Shown one piece after another: positions 9,069 to 18,695 of a DNA stretch of 64,000 bases; position 1 is the stretch's first letter, and each line of letters begins with the position of its first letter. Source of the DNA: Algiphilus aromaticivorans DG1253. GTDB taxonomy: Bacteria; Pseudomonadota; Gammaproteobacteria; Nevskiales; Nevskiaceae. Both the position numbers and the translations under genes were made by a program. The stretch is from assembly GCF_000733765.1 (NCBI RefSeq), contig NZ_JPOG01000001.1, forward strand, positions 3,668,501 to 3,732,500. The letters run 5' to 3'. The notes under the pieces are model-generated. The model was not told the DNA's origin and did no database searches. It worked only from the letters and a program-made list of their open reading frames with translations.

Positions 9069-10526
9069 TCAGTTGGTGGCCGGCGCGCCCAGGGCTTCGG
9101 TGACCAGCTGCGATCCGCTGGCATCCGCGGCTGCTGCCAGGCGCTCGCGCTCCGTGGCTTCGCGCCGAGCCAGCACGCGCATTGCCTGCGAGCGATGGGC
9201 TTCCGGCGTGTGTGCCAGCACGACGAGCAGGTGCTCCAGAGTGTCGGGGCTGTCCATGCAATGGTCGAGCAGCAGATCGAGCAGGGTGCCGCCGTCGCTC
9301 AGCATGGCGCCGGCGGCGCTGCGCTGCGTGGCCTCCGGCGCGCGCGCGAGGATGGACAGCGCCGTCTCGGCAGTGACCGGGTCGCGTACTTCCGCGATCA
9401 GCGCCTCGGCAACATCCGGGCGCTGCAGCATCGCGAGCCCTGCGATCTGATCGCGTTCGGCGTCGCCGACGTACTGCACCAGATCGAGCAGCGTCGCCCA
9501 CTCGCCGGCGACCTGAGCCGCCTCGAGCGCGGCCTCGGCAACTTCTTCGCCCTGGCGCAGTGCCGCGGTGGCGACGATGCGCTTGTGCTCGCGGCGCATC
9601 TGACGGGCCAGTGGCAGCGCCACGGCCATCAGCCCCTGCTCGAAGGCGACCTGTACCAGCTCGCCGAGCAGTGCTTCGTCGCGCAGCGACGGCAGGTTGA
9701 CAATCTTGCGCATATGGCGCGGGTGCATATGCGCCAGTGCACGCAGGATCGGCCCCCACAGGTTCTGCCGGCGCGCGACCATAACCAGTGCATCGAGCAC
9801 GGTTTCGTCCTGGCTCCCCATCAAATCGGCCAGCCGGGCCTTCAGCTCGTCGGTCACATGATCAACGACGAAGAGCGCCTCGGGTAGCAGCTCGGCCTGT
9901 GCGCCGCTGCGCATGATGCGGGCGATGCGCGCGTTGTCGATGTTGTGGACGATGCGCGCCAGCTGCTCCCGGTTCTCCAGATAGAAAGCCGTGCGCAGCA
10001 GCGTGGCATCGTCATCGATGGCCCCCACCACTGCGCGCAGCGCCTGCGGCGACAGCGCGTCCGCAAAGCGCCCCATGGTGACGAAATCCGCACGTTCGAC
10101 CAGCAGCAGGGCGGCGTCGCGCACCAGCTCCGTGCGCAGATGCGGAACGATGACGCGGACGCTCTCCGGGTCGATGATCGGAGCGATGTCGGCGACGAAG
10201 CTTGGTGTGATATGGCGGGCGATGCCACGCACGCGGTAGGGGTCCATGCGTGCCACCACGCGCGCCGCCAGTAGGGGCCCGAGCCCCTCCATCGCGATGC
10301 GTGCCACCGTCCGCGCCGGCAGGAAACGCGCCAGCCGCGCCAGCCGCCGGAAGCGCTCGTGGCGGTTGTCGAAGACCTGTCGTTCGATGGTGCGACGCAG
10401 CCGCCGAAGCTCTTCGCTGCCGGTTGCGCCCAGGGCCGTTAGCTCGGCTTCCGGGCTGTCGAGAAGCCGGGCGAGCTTGCCAACCTCGGCACGGGTTTCC
10501 AGCGGAAGCGGTTCCGGGGCCGTCAT
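9069..10526 (-). CDS. Alpha-helical repeat protein, unknown function
   Basis: The protein has 485 residues. The ATG at 10526 overlaps the stop of the small upstream gene, which fixes the start. It has no signal peptide or membrane segment. Helical pairs recur through most of the length, each rich in A, L, R and D/E (for example ARVVARMDPYRVRGIARHIT and DPESVRVIVPHLRTELVRDA), suggesting a cytoplasmic HEAT/ARM-like or DUF2336-like solenoid. No catalytic motif is visible. It may be a scaffold for the envelope genes that follow, but that is inferred only from their position. Confidence 0.72.
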   Translation of the reverse strand: MTAPEPLPLETRAEVGKLARLLDSPEAELTALGATGSEELRRLRRTIERQVFDNRHERFRRLARLARFLPARTVARIAMEGLGPLLAARVVARMDPYRVRGIARHITPSFVADIAPIIDPESVRVIVPHLRTELVRDAALLLVERADFVTMGRFADALSPQALRAVVGAIDDDATLLRTAFYLENREQLARIVHNIDNARIARIMRSGAQAELLPEALFVVDHVTDELKARLADLMGSQDETVLDALVMVARRQNLWGPILRALAHMHPRHMRKIVNLPSLRDEALLGELVQVAFEQGLMAVALPLARQMRREHKRIVATAALRQGEEVAEAALEAAQVAGEWATLLDLVQYVGDAERDQIAGLAMLQRPDVAEALIAEVRDPVTAETALSILARAPEATQRSAAGAMLSDGGTLLDLLLDHCMDSPDTLEHLLVVLAHTPEAHRSQAMRVLARREATERERLAAAADASGSQLVTEALGAPATN

Positions 10527-10747
10527 GATTGATCCGTCAGCAGGGCGCGTACGCTGCCGCGCAGCCAGCCCGGCAGGCGCGGCAACGCCGCTTCCACAGC
10601 GGTATCCACGGCCTGACGTTCCGCCACCAGCCGCGACTCGGTGCGTCGGGCGATGGCTTCGACCGTCTCCACCGGGACCAGATCCAGGAAGCTGAAGGCT
10701 TCCGGTGAATCGAGTGTTGCTTCGAGCTCTTGTCTCGCCTTGCTCAT
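10523..10747 (-). CDS. Small helical hypothetical protein
   Basis: The protein has 74 residues from the ATG at 10747, preceded by a strong ribosome site (GGAGGAGAG). The frame extends further upstream without such a signal. The product is helical and charged (MSKARQELEATLDSPEAFSF, then ETVEAIARRTESRLVAERQA) with no membrane segment. It overlaps the next gene by four bases and is the first gene of the minus-strand envelope cluster. It may form a complex with the helical repeat protein it is coupled to. No family was recognised. Confidence 0.68.
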   Translation of the reverse strand: MSKARQELEATLDSPEAFSFLDLVPVETVEAIARRTESRLVAERQAVDTAVEAALPRLPGWLRGSVRALLTDQS

Positions 10748-10948
10748 CTGGGCTCTCCTCCCTGCCGTGCACTCGCTCAGCGCGCCGAGCGCGCGAATGG
10801 CTGGCACTTCGACGTCGTTTGATGTCAAGATAGCATGACAACGTATTCAGTTTCCCGCGTCCAAGGTACTCTGCGGGGAACGGAATGGCGATCAACGACA
10901 AGACGGCGCAAGCCGCGAAGCCGCCCAATGGCGGCATGGCAGGGAGAC

Positions 10949-11656
10949 ATGACGAGAGGAGGCCCCCGGCAATCCGACGAGCCCGAGCGCGAGGACGCCT
11001 CGCGTTTGCTGGAAACGTTGCCCTTCGCGGCGTACGCATTGCGGCAGGCGCAGGCTGTGGAGTCGCGCCTGCTCGCGACGCTCAAGCGCAAGCTCGACGA
11101 CATGACGCCAGCCGGCGGCAGCGCGCCGCTGCCGCTTCGTGGAGAGGACCCCGGCGATGCCGAGCGCGAGCCGGGCGCGATCCTCGCGCAGCTGCTGGAC
11201 CGTTCACTGGAGCAGCGCGAGGAAGCTGCCGAGCGCCAGCTGCTGCTGCGCGTGGTCGATCAGCTCGGCTGTGACGAGGCACGCATTCTCGCCGCGCTCT
11301 CCGACGGTCAGGCAGCAGCCGCCTGCCAGGTCGGCGCGGCCTCGCGCGTCGGTCTCACCGCCGTGCCGGTGCTGCGCTATGCCTCGCGCGTCGGTGTCGA
11401 GGCCGGCGTCATGCTGCGCGCCCAGGTGCCCGCCTACATCGGCCATCTGCTGGCGCTGGGGCTCATCGAGACTGCGCCGGAGGATCGCGAGCAGGCCGAG
11501 GCCTACGACATGCTGATGAGCGACGAGGCGGTGCGCGAGGCCGTGCGCCATATCCAGCAGGAACTGAAGCTGCAGGTGCGCATCAGCCGCTTCAGCCTGC
11601 AGCTTTCCGGCCTGGGTCGCCGACTCTGGGAGTGCGGCGACGCTGCACGTAGCTGA
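10949..11656 (+). CDS. DUF4393 (Abi-alpha-like) family protein
   Basis: The protein has 235 residues. The ATG at 10949 is chosen because AGGGAGAC sits directly upstream; earlier in-frame starts lack a ribosome site. Segments such as LLDRSLEQREEAAERQLLLRV and DEARILAALSDG resemble DUF4393, sometimes named Abi-alpha after a Lactococcus phage-abortive protein. In proteobacteria these proteins are widespread and usually chromosomal, so a defence role is not implied. It is divergent from the envelope cluster (about 200-base gap) and precedes the DUF445 gene. Confidence 0.7.
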   Translation: MTRGGPRQSDEPEREDASRLLETLPFAAYALRQAQAVESRLLATLKRKLDDMTPAGGSAPLPLRGEDPGDAEREPGAILAQLLDRSLEQREEAAERQLLLRVVDQLGCDEARILAALSDGQAAAACQVGAASRVGLTAVPVLRYASRVGVEAGVMLRAQVPAYIGHLLALGLIETAPEDREQAEAYDMLMSDEAVREAVRHIQQELKLQVRISRFSLQLSGLGRRLWECGDAARS

Positions 11657-11697
11657 GACCGCCGCGCAGCGCACCGAAAAGAACTTGGGGGTGACTC

Positions 11698-13020
11698 ATG
11701 ATTGAAGCCGGTATCGCCGATTTCCTCGCCAATCCGTGGGTCTATCTTTCGATGCCGGTGATCAGCGCCATCGTCGGCTATGGCACGAATGTGGTGGCCA
11801 TCTACATGATGTTCCACCCGGTAGAGTTCCTGGGCATCAAGGTCAAGGGCTGGCCGAACATCCTCGGCTGGCAGGGGATCATTCCCCGCCGGGCGGCACA
11901 TATGGCCGGCGTCTGCGTCGACACCATCACCACCCATCTCATCACCCAGGAGGAGATGTTCGAGCGCCTCGACACCGAGCGCATCGCACGTGAGCTGGAA
12001 GGGCCGCTCAACACGATGGTCGAGGAGATCACCGACGCAGTGATGCTGCAGCACCAGCCAACGCTGTGGGAGTCGCTGCCGGAAGTGGTCAAGCGCCGGA
12101 TCTACAAGCGCATCAAGCGCGACATGCCGGCGGTGATCAGCGAGATCATGGCTGAGATCAAGGTCAACATCAATCGCATGTATGACCTCAAGGACATGGT
12201 CATCACCAACCTCACCCGCGACAAGGCGCTGCTCAACGAGATCTTCGCCGAGGTGGGGCACGCCGAGTTCAAGTTCATCGCGCGCTCGGGCATTTACTTC
12301 GGCGGGCTCTTTGGCGTGCTGCAGATGGGGGTCTGGGTCTTCTATCAGGCCTGGTGGTTGCTACCGGCCTTCGGGCTGGCAGTGGGGTACGCCACCAACT
12401 GGATCGCCCTGCAGATGATCTTCAACCCCAAGGAGATCGTGCGCGTCGGCCCCTTCAATATCCAGGGCCTCTTCATGAAGCGCCAGCCCGAAGTGGCACG
12501 CGACTTCGGCAAGCTGGTCGCCGCCAAGGTGCTGACGCCGGCCAATATCATCGAGGGCATTCTCAAGGGGCCCTATTCGGACAAGGTCTTCACCACCATC
12601 GCGCGGCATGCTCAGCGCACCATCGACGAGCAGACCAGCATCGTGAAACCCTTCGTGACCTTCACGGTGGGCACGCAGGCCTACCGCGACATGAAGGCAA
12701 TGGCGGTGGAGCGGATCATCCTTCAGCTGCCCGAGGCACTGCACCACGTCGAAGCCTACGCCGACGAAGCGCTGGATCTGGAGAGCACCCTGTCGACGCG
12801 CCTGGCGGGGCTGCCGCCGCACGATTTCGAGAGCATGCTGCGGCCGGCCTTCGAACAGGACGAGTGGATCCTCATCGCGGTCGGCGCTCTGCTCGGCATG
12901 TTGGTAGGCGTCTTCCAGCTCGTCGTTCTCTTCGGTGACGAGATGGGCATCTGGGACGGTGGCGCCTCCGGCACGGCCCAGGCGGCGCTGGTCGTGCTTC
13001 GAGGGATCGGCCTTGGCTGA
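11698..13020 (+). CDS. DUF445 family inner-membrane protein
   Basis: The protein has 440 residues with GGGGGTGAC before the ATG. Membrane segments lie near residues 10-38 (SMPVISAIVGYGTNVVAIYM), 206-235 (LLPAFGLAVGYATNWIALQM) and 397-420 (WILIAVGALLGMLVGVFQLV). The paired GYGTN/GYATN elements followed by MMF or MIF are typical of DUF445, as is the long helical middle. The function of the family is unknown; the topology suggests a large cytoplasmic or periplasmic coiled region between anchors. It lies 41 bases after the DUF4393 gene and is probably co-transcribed with it and the next small gene. Confidence 0.88.
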   Translation: MIEAGIADFLANPWVYLSMPVISAIVGYGTNVVAIYMMFHPVEFLGIKVKGWPNILGWQGIIPRRAAHMAGVCVDTITTHLITQEEMFERLDTERIARELEGPLNTMVEEITDAVMLQHQPTLWESLPEVVKRRIYKRIKRDMPAVISEIMAEIKVNINRMYDLKDMVITNLTRDKALLNEIFAEVGHAEFKFIARSGIYFGGLFGVLQMGVWVFYQAWWLLPAFGLAVGYATNWIALQMIFNPKEIVRVGPFNIQGLFMKRQPEVARDFGKLVAAKVLTPANIIEGILKGPYSDKVFTTIARHAQRTIDEQTSIVKPFVTFTVGTQAYRDMKAMAVERIILQLPEALHHVEAYADEALDLESTLSTRLAGLPPHDFESMLRPAFEQDEWILIAVGALLGMLVGVFQLVVLFGDEMGIWDGGASGTAQAALVVLRGIGLG

Positions 13021-13047
13021 GACGCTTTGGCGCCCGCTCATGCGGCC

Positions 13048-13317
13048 ATGAGCACGACCGGTACGGTACTACTGGTGTTGTTGTCGGCTGTCTTCTTCGG
13101 TGCCGGCTTCGGGCTGTCCTGGGTGCGCGCACGGCGTCGCGTGCAGGCGCGCATGGAGGCTCGGCTGCGCGAGGAAATGGAGCGCCGCATCGCCGAAGAG
13201 GTTCTGCAGCGCCTGCAGGACGGTGAGCTGGCCGAGCGCGTCGACGCCGCGATGCGCGAGGAAGTGGCCGGCCGTGACGCCGCCGAAGCGGATGGAGGGC
13301 GGGCGCCGCCGCGCTGA
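13048..13317 (+). CDS. Small single-pass membrane protein with coiled coil
   Basis: The protein has 89 residues from the ATG at 13048; a TTG seven codons earlier is possible. One N-terminal membrane helix (TVLLVLLSAVFFGAGFGLSW) is followed by a highly charged Arg/Glu helix (about residues 30-75, RLREEMERRIAEEVLQRLQD) that would form a coiled coil in the cytoplasm. It follows the DUF445 gene and converges on tamB. It could be an accessory of the DUF445 protein. No family was recognised. Confidence 0.62.
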   Translation: MSTTGTVLLVLLSAVFFGAGFGLSWVRARRRVQARMEARLREEMERRIAEEVLQRLQDGELAERVDAAMREEVAGRDAAEADGGRAPPR

Positions 13318-13323
13318 GCGGCT

Positions 13324-16300
13324 TCAGCGCTCGAGCGTGTAGAGCAGATCGCCGCCGCTTTCGACGCCGGTTTCTGTCTGCAGTGCGAAGCCGCGGCCGA
13401 TGTCGTAGCGCATGCGGAAGACGTGGCCCGGCTGAAAGAGGCTGACGCCGTAGGCGACGTAGAGACGGGTTCCGATGTATTTGCCAACGGTGAGCTGGGC
13501 CTGCGAGTTCTCCTGCCCGTCCTTGGTGCCCACGGAGATCTCGTCCACCCCCAGCGTGCTGCCCAGGCGCTCTGCGATCCAGTTGCCGCCGGACAGCCCC
13601 ATCGCCAGCGCTGCTGCTGCCATTGCGTCACCGTCGCCCGCGCTCTGGCCGCGCTTGGGTGGCGGGCGCCCGAGCACCAGCCAGGACAGCTGTGCGTTCT
13701 GCTCCATGTTGGGGTCGGAGAAGAGCTGGAACTCAGGCTGATCAATGGAGCCGCGCACGCGTATGCCGACGCGGATATTCTCGCGCGGCGTGCGCACGGC
13801 CTCGAAGTCCAGCCCTGGCTGGGTAATGGGGCCGCCGGCGAAGACGATGCGCCCGCGCTCGATCTTCAGGCGCTGGCCGTAGGCGTCGTAGCGGCCGTCA
13901 ATAAGGGTGAGCGCGCCGCGTGCGCGGGTGACGCGGTTCGGCTCTTCGATCACCGTGATCGAGCCGCCGAGGCGGGTATCGAGCCCGTAGCCGCTGAGCG
14001 AGACAGCGTCGCCCAGGGCCACGATCACGTTCGCATCGATAGGAAGGCCGCGGCCGCTTACGTTGCCTTCGGCGTCGACGATGATCTGATCGGCATGTGC
14101 ACTCTGGCCGCTGTCGCCACCGGAGAATTTCTGAGGCTCGATGACCGCGCGCGGCACGTCGACGCGCCCCCGGATGTTCACGGTTTCGGCGATCTGGATC
14201 TTCAGATCCGGTGAGATCCAGACGCGTGCCTCCGGGAGGTTTGCGATCTGGAAGTCCTGGCCCTGCAACTGCAACTCCGCGCGCAGTGGATCGGCATCGA
14301 GCGCTGCTTCGCCGTCGAGCTGTACCGTGCCCTGATCCGAGCGCGCCGAACCCGTCAGCGTCAGCTTGCGGCCATCGCGGCTCTCGACACGCGCGCTGAT
14401 GTCGGCGATCTCCAGACCCGGCGTGAACAGGCGCAGGCGGCCATCGCTCAGCTGCAGGCTCGCGCTCCACTGCGGCTCGGCCAGCGTGCCACCAATGTCG
14501 GCACGGCCGCTGATACGCCCGGCGGCTTCGGTGACTTCCGCTGTGAACAGCGGCAGGAAATCGATCTGCGGAAGATCGAGCGCGAGACTCCCATCCACCG
14601 CCCGCGTTTCATCGGGATCCACGGCCAGATCGCCCGTCAGTTCGCCTCCGGCAATGGCCAGCTCCAGCTCGCCGCGAAGACGTTGCTCGTCCTCGTCGCG
14701 CGCCACCAGCCGGCCGGGGCCGAAGCGCAACTCGGGCCGCCTGGGCACGCTCAGCGTGCCCTCGCTGATGTCGAGGCCGGCCGCCAGCTCGGCAATAGCG
14801 CCCTCGCGCAGCCGCAGTCGGCCCTCGCCGGAGGCGCTGCCTTCGATGCGCATGCCGGCGGGCAGGAAGGCGCTCAGCACGGCGAAGTCCAGGCGTTCGA
14901 GCTGATAGCCGGCAGTCACCTCGCCGTCAGCCATCGTCGCCTCCAGGCAGAGTGCGTTGTCATCCTCGTCGCCCAGGCAGAAGTTCTTCAGCACGAAATT
15001 GCCGGGGCCGGCGCGCAGCGGCGCGGCTTCGCGTAGCCGCAGCGGTGCGACACGCGAATCGGCAGGGTCGAGCGCCAGCGCAGACAGTCGGCCGTCCCAC
15101 TGCCGTTCTTCGATATCGGCGCCGCCGTCGAGCTGCAGCGCCAGCGCGCCCTGGGGGAATTGCGCATCGAGGCGGAGCTGGTGCGCGTCGATGCGGCCAT
15201 CGAGATTCAGCTGCAGGCGCTCGACCTGCGGCTCGGCGGCGCCTCCCGCGCGCAGATCCGCCAGCACAAGACGCGCGCGGGTGTCGCCGTCGAGGGCGAT
15301 ATCGGCGTCGATCTCGGCGCGGCCGAGCTGTTGGCCGGCCGCCACGACATCCTGCAGCCACCCGTCGAGGCGGGCGGTGAGCGCCGGCATTTCGCCGCGG
15401 AGGCGCGCTTGCAGTTCCGCGCTGCCGCTCAGCTCGGGCGCCATCTCGCCGAGATCGGGGCTTTTCAGTGTGGCGCGCAGGTCGAAGGGCGGCGTAGCGC
15501 GGCCGGAGGCGGTGAGCGTGGACTGCCCCGACTGCAGTCGCGCGCGTTGCAGGCTCAGCACGGCGTCACGGAAGCCGCCTTCCAGCGCCAGGCTCAGGGA
15601 ATGGCCACGCAGAGTGCTGTCGCCCAGCGCCAGCTGGAAACCGGCGTCCGGCCCCGATTCCTTCATGGTCAGGTCAAGGCGGCCGTCGCCGTTGAACCGA
15701 CCCGGGAAGTCGGCCAGCAGCGTCCCGGGGTTGAGGTCTTCCAGCCGCAGTTCCAACCCCGCCTTCAGCTGCGGTACCCACGCAACCTCCCCTGTAGCGC
15801 GCAGCACACCGTCGAGCGTCTCCAGCGCCAGCTGCTCGATGCGCGCGCTCTCGAGATCGCCGCGCGCGGCCAATGCCAGGGAGGCCTCCAGCGTCTCCGC
15901 CAGCGTGCCGCCCGCCTCGGCGACGCGCAGGCTGGCGCGGGTCTGCAACTCGGCCTGCCAGTCCTCGGGATGGCCGCTGGCCTGCAGGCTCCCCTCCGGA
16001 CTGCGCCACAGCGGCTGTTCGGGATCGAGCGGGTCGGCGAAGTCGCGCCAGTCCAGCTGGGCCTCGAAGCCGGCGTCGCCGCGCCACTGGCCGGTAACCG
16101 CGATCTCGCCCTGCGGCGCCACAGTTGCCGTGGCCTCGATTTCCGGCTGCGTGAGGGAGCCGGCGATTCGTGCGCCGCCCTGCGGGCTGGTGAAGAGCCG
16201 CTCCGCATCCGGAGCGCCGGCCGGCCAGTGCAGGTCCTTCCAGTCCAGCTGTAGCGCCAGCGGTCCGTCACTGCCGACGGGGATGTCGCCGGAAGCCGTC

Positions 16301-16950
16301 AGTGTGCCGGGGCCCTCCAGGCGGAGGCTGTCGATGCGGATGCCGCCGGTGGGTGTGCCAAGCCTCGCCTCCAGACGGTAGTTGCCGAACTCGGGCTGCT
16401 CGACGACCAATTGCTCGATGGCGATGCGCCGGCCCGCTGCCCAGCCGCTGAATGCCAGTCGATCCAGGCCGGGCAGCGCCTCGCCGTCGCGCGTGATGCG
16501 CAGGTCGCGCAGTTCCGCCTCGGCAATCACCACGCGCAGCGGCAGCGACAGGTCGAGCGGTGTGCTCTCGGTGTCTTCCTCGGGCGTGGTCTCGCCGGCA
16601 TCCTTCAGCGCCACCTGCACGCCTTCTATCTGCAGGCTGCGCACGTGGAAGCGCAGGCCGGGCAGCCAGCCGGCAGTCCATCCGAAGCTCAGACGCTCGA
16701 TGTCGACATCGGCTGCGGGTGTCTCGCTACGAATGCCGCTGAGCCGCATCGTTCCGAAGAGGCGGCCTTCGGCATGCTCGACACTGAAGGCCGGCCCGGC
16801 GACGAGATCGGCCGTCTGCACGGCGAAGCGCAGGCCGCTCTTGCTCATCAGGAGCCATCCCGTCGCCAGCAGCAGGAGCAGCAGCAGCGCCGTGGTGATT
16901 CCGCCGAGAAGGCGCGTCAGCGCCTGCAGCCAGTCGGTCAGCCTTTTCAT
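13324..16950 (-). CDS. tamB: Translocation and assembly module subunit TamB
   Basis: The protein has 1208 residues with one N-terminal membrane anchor (about residues 15-34, GGITTALLLLLLLATGWLLM). A very long beta-helical AsmA/TamB-type region follows, with repeats of the kind LRLEGPGTLTASGDIPVG. The C-terminal DUF490/TamB domain is recognisable from RVRGSIDQPEFQLFSDPNM to the end. TamB spans the periplasm as a lipid-conducting groove and works with TamA in outer-membrane assembly and phospholipid transport. Its start overlaps the tamA stop by four bases. The length is close to the usual 1250-1300 residues. Confidence 0.93.
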   Translation of the reverse strand: MKRLTDWLQALTRLLGGITTALLLLLLLATGWLLMSKSGLRFAVQTADLVAGPAFSVEHAEGRLFGTMRLSGIRSETPAADVDIERLSFGWTAGWLPGLRFHVRSLQIEGVQVALKDAGETTPEEDTESTPLDLSLPLRVVIAEAELRDLRITRDGEALPGLDRLAFSGWAAGRRIAIEQLVVEQPEFGNYRLEARLGTPTGGIRIDSLRLEGPGTLTASGDIPVGSDGPLALQLDWKDLHWPAGAPDAERLFTSPQGGARIAGSLTQPEIEATATVAPQGEIAVTGQWRGDAGFEAQLDWRDFADPLDPEQPLWRSPEGSLQASGHPEDWQAELQTRASLRVAEAGGTLAETLEASLALAARGDLESARIEQLALETLDGVLRATGEVAWVPQLKAGLELRLEDLNPGTLLADFPGRFNGDGRLDLTMKESGPDAGFQLALGDSTLRGHSLSLALEGGFRDAVLSLQRARLQSGQSTLTASGRATPPFDLRATLKSPDLGEMAPELSGSAELQARLRGEMPALTARLDGWLQDVVAAGQQLGRAEIDADIALDGDTRARLVLADLRAGGAAEPQVERLQLNLDGRIDAHQLRLDAQFPQGALALQLDGGADIEERQWDGRLSALALDPADSRVAPLRLREAAPLRAGPGNFVLKNFCLGDEDDNALCLEATMADGEVTAGYQLERLDFAVLSAFLPAGMRIEGSASGEGRLRLREGAIAELAAGLDISEGTLSVPRRPELRFGPGRLVARDEDEQRLRGELELAIAGGELTGDLAVDPDETRAVDGSLALDLPQIDFLPLFTAEVTEAAGRISGRADIGGTLAEPQWSASLQLSDGRLRLFTPGLEIADISARVESRDGRKLTLTGSARSDQGTVQLDGEAALDADPLRAELQLQGQDFQIANLPEARVWISPDLKIQIAETVNIRGRVDVPRAVIEPQKFSGGDSGQSAHADQIIVDAEGNVSGRGLPIDANVIVALGDAVSLSGYGLDTRLGGSITVIEEPNRVTRARGALTLIDGRYDAYGQRLKIERGRIVFAGGPITQPGLDFEAVRTPRENIRVGIRVRGSIDQPEFQLFSDPNMEQNAQLSWLVLGRPPPKRGQSAGDGDAMAAAALAMGLSGGNWIAERLGSTLGVDEISVGTKDGQENSQAQLTVGKYIGTRLYVAYGVSLFQPGHVFRMRYDIGRGFALQTETGVESGGDLLYTLER

Positions 16951-18683
16951 AAGCCCACCCGGATCCCGATATGAAGCCGCACGCTGCGCGTGGCGTCCAG
17001 CGGATGTGCCAGATCCAGGCGCAGCGACCCAATGGGCGAGCGGTAGCGCACGCCAACCCCGACGCTGCGAGAAAGCTCGGGGAAGCTCTTGTTGGCTGCC
17101 CCGCCGGCGTCCATGAAGATGGCGGCGCCGGTGTTGCCCCAGAAGAGGTACTCGGCCTCGGCGCTCATGGTCGCCAGATAGCGCCCGCCGATGACGTTGC
17201 CTTCCGCGTCGCGCTCGCCCAGCGACTGATAGGCGTAGCCGCGCACACTCTGGTCACCGCCGGCGTAGAAGCGCTCCGACAGCGGCAGACGCTCGAAACT
17301 GTCGACGAAGCTGGCGCCATATTCGAAGCGGCCGAGCAGCCGGGCCTTGTCCCAGAGTGGGAGGATGCCGTTGGTGGCTACGCGCGTCTGCGCGAAGCTC
17401 GTGCTGGACAGCACCGGCTCGCCGGCGCCATGTACATCGAAGAAGACGCGCCAGCCGTTGCGCGGATAGATCGGGTCGTCCGACTCGCTGCGCTCGAAGG
17501 AGACGCCGGGAACGAGCAGATCGGTAGTGCGGCGCAGGTCGCCGACGTTGAAGCGCTCGCTGGAGTACTCCAGATAGGTGCGCCGGCGCCATGAACCCGG
17601 CTGGCGCGACAGCGATACGCCCAGCTCGTAGCGCTCCGACGTGCCGTCCTCGAAGCGCTCGTCGCTGTAAGTTCCGGTGAAACTGAGGCGCTCGCCGGGC
17701 ACATCGCCCAACGGGATGTTGTAGCTGATGCCGGCGTTGCTGCGCCGCTCGGCCAGGCGGATGTCGCTGTCGATCCAGTGGCCGCGGCGATTGATGCGAC
17801 GCAGCTCGGTCTTCAGCGACAGCCGCGCCCCAGTATCGGTGCCGTAGCCGATGCCGGTGCTGTAGCGCTGCGACGGCAGATACTCGGGCGCGATGCGGAT
17901 GGGCATCCGGCCCTCCTCCGCCTCCTCGCGCATCGGGTGGACGTCGACACGTGAGAAATAGCCCAGGTCCATCAACTGGAATTGCGTGTCGAGCAGCTTG
18001 TCGGGAGCGAAGGGCTCGCCTTCGTGGATGGGTAGATAGCGGCGCAGCACGTCGTCGTCGAGGGTGTGCTGGTCGATGCTGATGGCACCGATGCTGTAGC
18101 TCGGCCCGGTGTCCAGCACCAGCGCGACGGCGGCGCTGTTGGTGGAGGGGGTCACGCGGATCTCCGCGGATTCGTAGCTCGTGTCGAAATAGCCCAGGCC
18201 GAAGGCGGCGCGGCTCAGTCTCTCCTTCGCCCTGCCGTAGCGCTCGTGGCGCAGTGGTTGTCCCTCGTGCATGTCCAGCTTCGCCAGCTCGCGCCGCAGC
18301 CGGCGGTCCTTGGCGCCTTCGCCCTTGAAGCCGACGCGGAGTTCCTCGATATACGTGCGCGGCCCCGCTTCCACGCGGTATGTCGCGCGCAGACGCTCTT
18401 CGTCCAGGCTTTCCAGTTCGGCTTCGATGATCGGGTTGTAATAGCCGAAGGGCTGCAGCGCGCCGCGAATGTCATCGGGCGCGCGCTCATGCATTCGCTC
18501 CAGCATGTAGCGCGGCTGGCTGCCGCCCTGAGCGGCGTTACGGATGCCCAAACGCGCTCGAACATTCGCCAGCAGCTCGCCATCGAGCCCTTCGATGCGC
18601 ACTTCCGCCGTGGCTCCGGCGGCTGGAGTCGACAAGCCGGCCGCCAGCAGAAGGGCTGCGGCGCTGAGGGCCATCCGGAGCAC
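16947..18683 (-). CDS. tamA: Autotransporter assembly outer-membrane protein TamA
   Basis: The protein has 578 residues: a signal peptide (MALSAAALLLAAGLSTPAAG), three POTRA domains to about residue 265, then an Omp85 beta-barrel with GIGYGTDTGARLSLKTE at its start and FYAGGDQSVRGYAYQSLG, the conserved RGY motif of the Omp85 lid loop. It ends in SVRLHIGIRVGL. TamA is the barrel partner of TamB, encoded directly downstream with an ATGA overlap. It lies 12 bases after the NAGGN peptidase gene on the same strand, so some read-through from the osmolyte genes is possible. Confidence 0.93.
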   Translation of the reverse strand: MLRMALSAAALLLAAGLSTPAAGATAEVRIEGLDGELLANVRARLGIRNAAQGGSQPRYMLERMHERAPDDIRGALQPFGYYNPIIEAELESLDEERLRATYRVEAGPRTYIEELRVGFKGEGAKDRRLRRELAKLDMHEGQPLRHERYGRAKERLSRAAFGLGYFDTSYESAEIRVTPSTNSAAVALVLDTGPSYSIGAISIDQHTLDDDVLRRYLPIHEGEPFAPDKLLDTQFQLMDLGYFSRVDVHPMREEAEEGRMPIRIAPEYLPSQRYSTGIGYGTDTGARLSLKTELRRINRRGHWIDSDIRLAERRSNAGISYNIPLGDVPGERLSFTGTYSDERFEDGTSERYELGVSLSRQPGSWRRRTYLEYSSERFNVGDLRRTTDLLVPGVSFERSESDDPIYPRNGWRVFFDVHGAGEPVLSSTSFAQTRVATNGILPLWDKARLLGRFEYGASFVDSFERLPLSERFYAGGDQSVRGYAYQSLGERDAEGNVIGGRYLATMSAEAEYLFWGNTGAAIFMDAGGAANKSFPELSRSVGVGVRYRSPIGSLRLDLAHPLDATRSVRLHIGIRVGL

Positions 18684-18695
18684 GAGCGCTTCCGG

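Noticed and set aside
10748-10948. TGTCA-9 bases-TGACA inverted repeat in the divergent gap as an operator.
   Set aside because: Short, common motif with no adjacent regulator and no clear promoter elements; too weak to list.
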